A stretch of 64,000 bases of DNA from the NCBI RefSeq assembly GCF_004358695.1, contig NZ_SNAA01000002.1:227426-291425 (forward strand), given 5' to 3'. This DNA comes from Palleronia sediminis (GTDB lineage Bacteria; Pseudomonadota; Alphaproteobacteria; Rhodobacterales; Rhodobacteraceae). Under the pieces are notes generated by a model. That model ran no database searches, was not told where the DNA came from, and worked only from the letters and a program-made list of their open reading frames with translations. A program made the translations under genes and the position numbers. Position 1 is the stretch's first letter, and every line of letters starts with the position of its first letter. Shown here piece by piece: positions 10,876 through 17,846 of the stretch.

Positions 10876-12204
10876 ATGCTGACCCACACCCGTTCCGATT
10901 TCCCGTCCGACTTCCTCTTCGGCGTGTCGACCTCGGCCTACCAGATCGAGGGCCACGCCCAGGGCGGCGCGGGGCCGACCCATTGGGACAGTTTCGCCGC
11001 GACCCCCGGAAACGTGGTGCGGGCCGAGAACGGCGACGTGGCCTGCGATCACCTCAACCGCTGGCCCGAGGATCTCGACCTCGTGCGCGACGGCAATTTC
11101 GACGTCTACCGCTTTTCGACCTCGTGGGCGCGGGTCCAGCCCGAGGGGCGCGGCGCGGCCAATCCGGCCGGGCTGGATTTCTACGACCGCCTCGTCGACG
11201 GGATGCTGGAACGCGGGATCAAGCCCGCCGCGACGCTCTATCACTGGGAACTGCCGCAGCCGCTAGCCGACCAGGGCGGCTGGCGCAACCGCGACATCGC
11301 CGAGCGTTTCGCCGATTTCACCCGCATCGTGATGGAGCGTATCGGCGACCGCCTCTGGTCGGCCGCCCCCATCAACGAACCGTGGTGCGTGGCATGGCTC
11401 AGCCATTTCCTCGGCCAGCACGCGCCGGGGATGCGCGACGTGCGCGCCGCCGCACGCGCCATGCACCACGTCCTCCTGGCGCATGGCCGCGCGATCGAGA
11501 CGATGCGCGATCTGGGGATGAAGAACCTCGGCGCGGTGTGCAATCTCGAATACGCCGCCCCCGTCGATGCCACCCCCGAGGCGCAGGCCGCGGCCAAGCT
11601 CTATGACGGGATCTACAACCGGTTCTTCCTTTCGGGCATCTTTTCCGGCACCTATCCCGATGACGTTCTGGCCGGGCTCGAACGGCATCTGCCCAAGGGC
11701 TGGCAGGACGACATGGCGGGCATCCGTCAGCCGCTCGACTGGGTGGGGCTGAACTACTACACCCGCAAGCTCATCGTGCCCGATAACGGCCCCTGGCCGC
11801 ATCACCACGACATCCCCGGCCCGCTGGCCAAGACGCAGGTCGGCTGGGAGATCTTTCCCGAAGGGCTTCACGCCTTCCTGATCCGCATCCACGGCGCCTA
11901 CAGCCGCGACATCCCGATCTATGTCACCGAGAACGGGCTGGCCAACGACGACCGCGTCACCGACGGCGCGGTGAAGGACGCGAAACGCACGGCCTATCTC
12001 GACGCGCATCTCGCGCAGGTGCGCCGCGCCATCGACGACGGCGTTCCGGTCAAGGGGTATTTCGCGTGGTCGCTTCTGGACAATTACGAATGGTCGCTGG
12101 GATACGATCCGCGTTTCGGGCTGGTGCATGTCGATTATGCCAGCCAGAAACGTACGCCCAAGGACTCGTACAAGGCGATGGCACGGGCGCTGGCCCGAAA
12201 ATGA
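10876..12204 (+). CDS. Beta-glucosidase, GH1 family
   Basis: The enzyme hydrolyses beta-linked glucosides to glucose. The 442-aa length is typical of bacterial GH1. The protein opens SDFLFGVSTSAYQIEG, which includes the sugar-contacting Gln. The acid/base glutamate is in PINEPWC (residue 168) and the nucleophile in VTENGLA (residue 352). Tryptophans at the aglycone site are seen in FAWSLLDNYEWSLGY. There is no signal peptide, so it acts on imported disaccharides. The start at 10876 has GGAG upstream. It is divergent from aglE and followed 49 bp later by glucokinase, so one locus covers alpha- and beta-glucoside use. Confidence 0.95.
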   Translation: MLTHTRSDFPSDFLFGVSTSAYQIEGHAQGGAGPTHWDSFAATPGNVVRAENGDVACDHLNRWPEDLDLVRDGNFDVYRFSTSWARVQPEGRGAANPAGLDFYDRLVDGMLERGIKPAATLYHWELPQPLADQGGWRNRDIAERFADFTRIVMERIGDRLWSAAPINEPWCVAWLSHFLGQHAPGMRDVRAAARAMHHVLLAHGRAIETMRDLGMKNLGAVCNLEYAAPVDATPEAQAAAKLYDGIYNRFFLSGIFSGTYPDDVLAGLERHLPKGWQDDMAGIRQPLDWVGLNYYTRKLIVPDNGPWPHHHDIPGPLAKTQVGWEIFPEGLHAFLIRIHGAYSRDIPIYVTENGLANDDRVTDGAVKDAKRTAYLDAHLAQVRRAIDDGVPVKGYFAWSLLDNYEWSLGYDPRFGLVHVDYASQKRTPKDSYKAMARALARK

Positions 12205-12253
12205 CGCCCACCCGCAGGCCCGCAGCCCCCATGCGCGGCAAGGAGGATCCGAG

Positions 12254-13222
12254 ATGACCCGCGGCCTGTCCATCGTCGCAGATGCCGGCGGCACCAATAC
12301 CCGCGTCGCCCTTGCGCGCGGGCCGCAGGTCATGGCCGACACGACCCGCCGGTTCCGCAACGCCGGGTTCGCGGGCCTGCCCGATATCCTCGAGCGGTTC
12401 CTCGTCGAGGCCGGCCGCCCCGATTGCGCCGGGGCCTGCGTCGCGGTGGCCGGGCCGGTGATGGACGGGATCGGGCGGCTGACCAATCTCGACTGGGTCT
12501 TCGACCGCGACGATTTGGGGCGCGTCACCGGGGCGCGGACGGTCTCGGTGCTGAACGATCTGCAGGCGCAGGGCCATGCGCTCGACCATATCGCGGACGA
12601 TTGCCTCTTTCCGATCGTGCCCGGCCCCGAGGGCGACCCGCTCAACGCCAAGCTGGTGATCGGGGTGGGCACGGGCTTCAACTCGGTCCCCGTCTTTCGC
12701 ACCGAAACCGGCCGCTACGTGCCGCCTTGCGAGACCGGGCACATGGCGCTGCCGTCGGTCACGGACGAGGACCACGCGCTTGCCCGTTTCGCCGCGCGGC
12801 GCGGCGGCTATCCCGAGGTCGAGAACGTGGTCTCGGGCAGCGGGCTCGAGACCATCCTCGAATTCGTGACCGAGGGGCGGCGGCGCGCGCGGTCGCACGA
12901 TATCGTGGCGGCGCTCGCCACCGGCGACGACCCCGAAGCCGCCCGCGCGGCCGAGCTTTTCGTGCAGGCGCTGGGACGCGTCGCGGGCGACCTGGCGCTG
13001 GCCACCCTGCCCTTTGGCGGGATCTATCTCGTGGGCGGCATGTCGAACGCGATCCGCCCCTACCTGTCGCGCTTCGGCTTTGACGAAGCGTTCCGCGCCA
13101 AGGGACGGTTCACCGATTTCATGGACCGGTTCGCCGTCTGGGGGGTCGAGGACGACTACGCCGCGCTGACGGGCTGCGCGCAGCATGTCGCGGGGCTGAT
13201 GAACGAGGCACGCCCGGCCTGA
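12254..13222 (+). CDS. glk: Glucokinase
   Basis: The enzyme phosphorylates glucose to glucose-6-phosphate with ATP. The 322-aa protein starts at the ATG at 12254, which follows a near-perfect AAGGAGGA; a longer open frame has no such site. Visible motifs of the proteobacterial Glk family are the phosphate loop ADAGGTNTR at residues 9-17, SVLNDLQAQGHAL with the catalytic Asp, VGTGFNSVPV and CETGHMALP. It is downstream of the beta-glucosidase gene and would take up the glucose released by both glucosidases. A hairpin follows the stop codon. Confidence 0.93.
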   Translation: MTRGLSIVADAGGTNTRVALARGPQVMADTTRRFRNAGFAGLPDILERFLVEAGRPDCAGACVAVAGPVMDGIGRLTNLDWVFDRDDLGRVTGARTVSVLNDLQAQGHALDHIADDCLFPIVPGPEGDPLNAKLVIGVGTGFNSVPVFRTETGRYVPPCETGHMALPSVTDEDHALARFAARRGGYPEVENVVSGSGLETILEFVTEGRRRARSHDIVAALATGDDPEAARAAELFVQALGRVAGDLALATLPFGGIYLVGGMSNAIRPYLSRFGFDEAFRAKGRFTDFMDRFAVWGVEDDYAALTGCAQHVAGLMNEARPA

Positions 13223-13226
13223 GCGT

Positions 13227-13285
13227 CGCCGCCCGTGGCGGGCGCCCCGACATGAGTATTTATCGAAACAAAGAAACGAGGGCGC
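13227..13285. terminator. Two-way terminator between glk and the metallopeptidase gene (copy 1 of 3)
   Basis: A hairpin with arms CGCCGCCC and GGCGGGCG (13227-13244) directly follows glk. Next comes an A/T-rich core (13254-13277) that reads TTTCTTTGTTTCGATAAATA on the minus strand, and then a short GC-rich near-palindrome at the end of the opposite gene. The core is similar to those at 44669-44690 and 46279-46300, each also between convergent genes. Confidence 0.6.
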
Positions 13286-13291
13286 GGCGCC

Positions 13292-14257
13292 TCATCCCCC
13301 GCGGCGCAGGCGGCGGTGGATGAAGGCCAGCTTGTCCCCCACCCCCGGCCCGATCACGAAGGGATAGAGATCGGGCAGATCGAGCGCGCGATTGACGTGG
13401 TTGACCGCGATCGCCACCGCCACCGCGCGCGAGACGAGCGCGGCGGTATCGGCCTCGGCATAGGCGTCGGGGGCGGCCGAAGGATCGGCGCTGGGCAGCG
13501 ACATGCCGACCGCGCCCGCGCTGTCGAGAAGGTCGGTCAGGTGCAGCAGGTGGGCCAACGTCTCGGCCCAGTCCTCGTGCGGGTGCGCCGTCGCGTAGGC
13601 GGTGACGTGATCGGGCCCGGCGGGACGGGGCGCGGCGTAGTGGCGCGCGAGTGCGGCGGCGTAATCGTCCCGCTCGTCGCCGAAAAGCGCGCGGAACCCT
13701 TCGGCGAACCCGGCCTCGCCGCTGAGGCGGGTGAACAGGAAATGCGCCATCTCGTGACGCATGTGCCCCAGCATCGTGCGGTAGAGCTCGCCCAGGTCGG
13801 CGCGGCGTTCGGCGCGGACCGGCTCGCGCGCCTCGGCCACGTTGATCGTGATGACGCCCGCCGCGTGGCCCATGACGACATTCGCCGCCCCCCGCGCGGT
13901 CTGCTCGGACAGTAGGCGAAAGACCGGGCGCGGCCCCGGATCGCGGGCCCCGAACCAGCCCCAGCGGCCGAGATTGGCCAGCATCCAGCGCTTGGCGCGT
14001 TCGGTCTCGGCCCAGAGGTCGAGATTGTCGCCCGCGTCGAGATCGGGCACCACCTGCGTCATCGCGCAGGACCGGCAGAGCCCGCCGCCCCCGGCCGCCG
14101 CCCAGTTGCACCCGATCCGCGCGCGGTTGGCGCAGGGGCGATCGGCGAGGCGCATGGAATGCGTCTCGGGGTCGAACATGACCGCCGTTCCGCATCCGCA
14201 GACCGAGTTACGGAAATAGAGCCGTCCGCCGCAGTCAGGGCAGGCAAAAATCTGCAT
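13292..14257 (-). CDS. Putative zinc-binding metallopeptidase with N-terminal zinc ribbon
   Basis: The 321-aa protein belongs to the family usually named 'putative zinc-binding peptidase' (DUF2248 type). The N-terminus is a zinc ribbon: Cys pairs at residues 6/9 and 20/22 and a second cluster around 42-64. The peptidase-like part carries HEMAH at 168-172, a typical zincin HExxH, with HEDWAETLAH about 70 residues later as a possible further metal ligand. There is no signal peptide, so a cytoplasmic location is expected. I prefer the ATG at 14257 over 14263 because GGA is then nine bases upstream rather than two. The substrate is unknown. Confidence 0.72.
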   Translation of the reverse strand: MQIFACPDCGGRLYFRNSVCGCGTAVMFDPETHSMRLADRPCANRARIGCNWAAAGGGGLCRSCAMTQVVPDLDAGDNLDLWAETERAKRWMLANLGRWGWFGARDPGPRPVFRLLSEQTARGAANVVMGHAAGVITINVAEAREPVRAERRADLGELYRTMLGHMRHEMAHFLFTRLSGEAGFAEGFRALFGDERDDYAAALARHYAAPRPAGPDHVTAYATAHPHEDWAETLAHLLHLTDLLDSAGAVGMSLPSADPSAAPDAYAEADTAALVSRAVAVAIAVNHVNRALDLPDLYPFVIGPGVGDKLAFIHRRLRRGG

Positions 14258-14498
14258 GGGCATGTCCGGTGAAAGGGCGCGCTGCCCTCGTCAATGGGCG
14301 CAGCGGCGCATGAGTTCCAGCGCTATCACCCGCCTGCCGGTGACGGTGCGCAATGCGCGGGGCGATTGTTTCGATGCGGTGGGGTCGGAACGCGGCCGGG
14401 GCGGCGAAATGGCGAAATCTTGCCCAGACGGGGCTGAAACGCTCGCGCCGCGGCATGCGGCCCGCTAAGCCTTGGGGGTGACGAACCGGAGAGACCGT

Positions 14499-14603
14499 AT
14501 GCGCCATGCCCTGCGCAGCGCGGCCACGCGCATCGCCTGGCCCCTGCCGATGATCGAGACCACCGTGCTTGCCCTGGCGCTGGTGGTGTGGATCACGGGT
14601 TAG
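14499..14603 (+). CDS. Possible 34-residue single-span membrane peptide
   Basis: A short open frame starts at an ATG preceded by GGAGAG and ends TAG at 14603. It encodes a basic start (MRHALRSAATRIAW), then a hydrophobic stretch TTVLALALVVWITG long enough for one membrane span. It overlaps the convergent ccmG gene by 11 bp and lies alone on the plus strand. I do not recognise a family. The ribosome site and amphipathic/hydrophobic build are the only support. Confidence 0.35.
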   Translation: MRHALRSAATRIAWPLPMIETTVLALALVVWITG

Positions 14604-15144
14604 CGGTATCCCGCGCCGCCGCGATGGCCGGCGCGACCGTGCTGTCGATGGTGCGCTGCGTCACCGGGCCCGCGACGCGGGCGACGACGATGCCGTCGCC
14701 GTCGATCACGAAGGTCTCGGGCACGCCGTAGACGCCCCAGTCCCGCGCGACGCGGCCCTGCGCATCGGCGCCGGTGGCGACATAGGGGTTGCCGAGCTCT
14801 TCGAGAAAGCCGAGCGCGTTCGCGGGCGCGTCCTTGTAGTTCACGCCGACGATATCGACCCCTTCGCGGGCGGCGAGACCCTCGAGAAAAGGATGCTCGA
14901 CACGGCAGGGCGCGCACCAGCTCGCCCAGAAATTCACCAGCGTGACGCCGCCATCCGACAGCGCCGCCGCGTCGGGCAAGGGCAGATCGCCCAGGGGCGC
15001 GAGATCGAGCGCGGGCGCAAGTCGGCCCACCAGCGTCGAGGGCAGCGCATCGGGATCGTCGCGCTGCATCCCCGCGTAGAACAGGATCGCGAGCCCGGCG
15101 AACATCGCGGGCGGCAGGATGGCGAGCCAGGGGGTCCTACTCAT
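14593..15144 (-). CDS. ccmG: Cytochrome c biogenesis thioredoxin CcmG/DsbE
   Basis: This membrane-anchored periplasmic thioredoxin keeps the apocytochrome c haem-binding cysteines reduced before haem ligation. The 183-aa protein has one N-terminal membrane anchor (about residues 9-25) and the active site WCAPC at 76-80 in a thioredoxin fold. GVYGVPETFVID carries the cis-proline loop, and the GVNYKDAP region is typical of CcmG. It is the last gene of ccmCDG; its ATG overlaps the end of ccmD by eight bases. It is equivalent to helX of Rhodobacter capsulatus. Confidence 0.93.
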   Translation of the reverse strand: MSRTPWLAILPPAMFAGLAILFYAGMQRDDPDALPSTLVGRLAPALDLAPLGDLPLPDAAALSDGGVTLVNFWASWCAPCRVEHPFLEGLAAREGVDIVGVNYKDAPANALGFLEELGNPYVATGADAQGRVARDWGVYGVPETFVIDGDGIVVARVAGPVTQRTIDSTVAPAIAAARDTANP

Positions 15145-15286
15145 CGCGCCGCGCCTCCGCCCGTTCGAGCGCGCGACGCACCCGCGCGGACCGCCGCCAG
15201 GTCAGGACCACGAGCGCCGCCAGCAGGATCGCCGTCGACGCATAGGCGCCCAGCACCTCGGCCGCGTATTTGCCCAGGTCAGGCAT
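15137..15286 (-). CDS. ccmD: Haem exporter small subunit CcmD
   Basis: This 49-aa membrane protein helps release the haem chaperone CcmE from CcmC. It starts MPDLGKYAAEVLGAYASTAI, has one membrane span at about residues 9-29 and ends in a basic, charged tail (RRSARVRRALERAEARRDE), the standard CcmD layout. It overlaps ccmC by eight bases at its start and ccmG by eight bases at its end, so the three genes are tightly coupled. Confidence 0.88.
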   Translation of the reverse strand: MPDLGKYAAEVLGAYASTAILLAALVVLTWRRSARVRRALERAEARRDE

Positions 15287-16013
15287 GGATCATCCTTTCG
15301 CGCAGCGTCAGGGCGCGCAGGCGGCGGGCGCGGATCTCGGTCCGGGTCCGGGCCAGCACCAGCGCGAGGAAAAGCAGCACGAAACCCGCGATGCAGACGA
15401 GCAGCGGGAAATAGAACACGTCGGCCACGTTTTCCTCGGCGTCGAGCGACAGCGACGCGCCCTGGTGCAGCCCCTGGTTCCAGAAGTTGACCGCGTAGCG
15501 CGACAGCACCGCGAATACCGAACCCACAAGGCACAGCACGCCGGTCAGGTCCGCGGCGGTGTCGTCATCCTCGACCGCCTGCCACAGCGAGATATAGCCG
15601 AGGTAGAACAGGAACAGGATCAGGAACGAGGTCAGCCGCGGATCCCACGCCCACCATGTGCCCCACATGGGCTGGCCCCAGACCGCGCCCGTGACCAGCG
15701 CCACGAGCGTCATGGTCAGCCCCACGGGCGCCGCCGCGCGGGCGGCCAGCGCGCTGACATGGTGGCGGCGTACGATCCAGACGAGCGAGGCGACCAGCAT
15801 CATGAGCCACGCGTTGATGGCCATGAGCGCGGCGGGGACGTGCAGATAGATGATCTTGACGGTCGAGCCCTGCCGGTAATCGTCGGGCGTGAAGAAAAAG
15901 CCCCAGGTCAGGCCGACCACGAGGCACAGCGCCGCGAGACCGGCGATCGGGCGAAGCAGGCGGCCCGAAAGGGCCATGAACTTCACGGGGTTGGCATAGG
16001 ACCACAGCGACAT
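15279..16013 (-). CDS. ccmC: Haem exporter membrane protein CcmC
   Basis: This 244-aa six-span inner-membrane protein passes haem to CcmE. The hallmark tryptophan-rich periplasmic motif is present as WGTWWAWDPRLTS, flanked by the conserved haem-ligand histidines in IYLHVPAA and in NFWNQGLHQGASL. It is the first gene of ccmCDG. In Rhodobacter-type genomes ccmA and ccmB normally precede ccmC; here the sequence upstream (16014-16145) is non-coding and then comes the 3' end of an unrelated gene, so the cluster is split. Confidence 0.95.
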   Translation of the reverse strand: MSLWSYANPVKFMALSGRLLRPIAGLAALCLVVGLTWGFFFTPDDYRQGSTVKIIYLHVPAALMAINAWLMMLVASLVWIVRRHHVSALAARAAAPVGLTMTLVALVTGAVWGQPMWGTWWAWDPRLTSFLILFLFYLGYISLWQAVEDDDTAADLTGVLCLVGSVFAVLSRYAVNFWNQGLHQGASLSLDAEENVADVFYFPLLVCIAGFVLLFLALVLARTRTEIRARRLRALTLRERMIHA

Positions 16014-16145
16014 GGCCGATGGTCTATCCCCAGCCCCGAGGCGGGGGCAAGGGCCGCGTGGCCGCAGCCGGGGCGCAATCGCCCGGCTTGGCGGATTCGT
16101 GATGGGGCGGCACCCGCCGAAGGGCGCGGGCCCGCGTGGTCGGGG

Positions 16146-17846
16146 TTATTGCGCCGCCTGCTCCATCTCGCCGCGGGTCGTCTTGCGGCCCACCGGGTCG
16201 GGCGGGCGAAAGGTCTCGGCACTGGCGCGTTTCCAGCGCTGGCGATAGGCCATGTGATCGTCGCCCTCGGTCAGCAGGAAACCCGTGGGAAGGTAGGTCC
16301 AGACATCGCTGGCCTCGACCATGGCGCCGTCGTTCTCGCGCTTCATGAAGTGGTAGGGCAGGAAATCGCGCGGGTCGTCGAGCCCGGCGGCGCCGGCGAT
16401 CTCGGCCAGGGCGCGCATGGTGTTGCGGTGGAAGTTGTAGACCCGCTCGCCCTTTTCGGGAACGACGAGCGCGCGCTGGCGGATCGGATCCTGCGTCGTG
16501 ACGCCGGTGGGGCATTCGTTGGTATGGCAGGCCTGCGCCTGGATGCAGCCTACCGCGAACATGAACCCCCGCGCCGAGTTGCACCAATCGGCCCCGAGCG
16601 CAAAGGCCCGCCCGATATCGTAGGCATGGATGAGCTTGCCCGAGGCGCCGATGCGGATGCGCTCGCGCACGCCGGCGCCCAGCAGCGTGTTGTGCACGAA
16701 GCTCAAGCCCTCGTTCAGGGGCATACCGACATGGTTGGCGAATTCCAGCGGGGCGGCCCCGGTCCCGCCCTCGGTGCCGTCGACCACGATGAAATCGGGA
16801 TAGATCCCGGTCTTGATCATCGCCTTGACGATGCACATGAACTCGCGGCGATGCCCGATACAGAGCTTGAACCCCACGGGCTTGCCGCCCGACAGGTCGC
16901 GCAACCTGCCGATGAATTCGCAGAGCTCGGTCGGGTTCGAGAACTCCGAATGCCCCGCCGGCGAGACGCAGTCCTTTCCCATCTCGACGCCGCGCGCCTC
17001 GGCGATCTCTTCGGTGATCTTGGCCGCGGGCAGCATGCCGCCATGGCCGGGCTTTGCACCTTGGCTCAGCTTGATCTCGACCATCTTGACCTGGTCGTCG
17101 GTGGCCTGGGCGCGGAACTTTTCGGGGTCGAAATTGCCCTCGGCATCGCGGCAGCCGAAATAGCCCGACCCGATCTCCCAGATCAGGTCGCCCCCCTGCC
17201 GGTGATAGCTGCTGATCCCGCCCTCGCCCGTGTCATGGGCAAAGCCGCCCTTTTTCGCGCCGATGTTCAGCGCCTTGATGGCATTGCCCGACAGCGAGCC
17301 AAAGGACATGGCCGAGATGTTGTAGAGCGAGGCGTCATAGGGTTTCGCGCAATCCGGGCCGCCGATGCGTACGCGGAAATCGTGGCGGTCGAGATGGGTG
17401 GGCGTGATCGAATGGGTCATCCACGAATAGCCGCCCTGGTAGACCGCCTTTTTCGTGCCGAAGGGGCGCGCGCCCTCCTGGTTCTTGGCGCGCTGGTACA
17501 CGATCGAGCGGTCCTCGCGGCTGAACGGCTCTTCGTCCTGGTCGGATTCGATGAGGTATTGGCGGATCTCGGGGCGGATCTTTTCGAAGAGGAACCGGAA
17601 ATGCCCCATGATCGGATAGTTGCGCAGCACCGCATGTTCGGTCTGCACCACGTCGCGCAGCCCCGTCAGCGCAAGCGCGATGAACACCGCCGCGGGCAGC
17701 CAGAACCATTCCGACAGAGCGGTCGCGGCCCAGAAAAGCAGCACCGACACAACCACCACCGCCGCGAAAACGGCATAGCGGTCGAGCGGGCCGATACGGA
17801 ATTTCGGTGGTCTATGTCCGCTCAAAGACGACTCCCATGCTGTCAT
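16146..17846 (-). CDS. Membrane-anchored FMN-binding glutamate-synthase-like protein
   Basis: The 566-aa protein corresponds to the FMN/[3Fe-4S] core of glutamate synthase without the glutamine amidotransferase domain. Two hydrophobic spans at about residues 25-70 anchor it. The flavin domain follows, with MSFGSLSGNAIKAL, GEGGISSYHRQGGDL, KPGHGGMLP and FIVVDGTEGGTGAAP. The cysteines for the [3Fe-4S] cluster are in CIQAQACHTNECPTGV. Without an amidotransferase domain it cannot use glutamine directly; the reaction is unknown and may be a redox step on another substrate. Its start overlaps the end of the upstream glycosidase gene by 35 bp, so it may be translated from the glycogen operon mRNA. 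Confidence 0.75.
   Translation of the reverse strand: MTAWESSLSGHRPPKFRIGPLDRYAVFAAVVVVSVLLFWAATALSEWFWLPAAVFIALALTGLRDVVQTEHAVLRNYPIMGHFRFLFEKIRPEIRQYLIESDQDEEPFSREDRSIVYQRAKNQEGARPFGTKKAVYQGGYSWMTHSITPTHLDRHDFRVRIGGPDCAKPYDASLYNISAMSFGSLSGNAIKALNIGAKKGGFAHDTGEGGISSYHRQGGDLIWEIGSGYFGCRDAEGNFDPEKFRAQATDDQVKMVEIKLSQGAKPGHGGMLPAAKITEEIAEARGVEMGKDCVSPAGHSEFSNPTELCEFIGRLRDLSGGKPVGFKLCIGHRREFMCIVKAMIKTGIYPDFIVVDGTEGGTGAAPLEFANHVGMPLNEGLSFVHNTLLGAGVRERIRIGASGKLIHAYDIGRAFALGADWCNSARGFMFAVGCIQAQACHTNECPTGVTTQDPIRQRALVVPEKGERVYNFHRNTMRALAEIAGAAGLDDPRDFLPYHFMKRENDGAMVEASDVWTYLPTGFLLTEGDDHMAYRQRWKRASAETFRPPDPVGRKTTRGEMEQAAQ

Noticed and set aside
16125-16136. CGCGGGCCCGCG palindrome between ccmC and the FMN protein gene
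   Set aside because: Short, all-GC and without a T-run; such palindromes are expected by chance in DNA of this composition.
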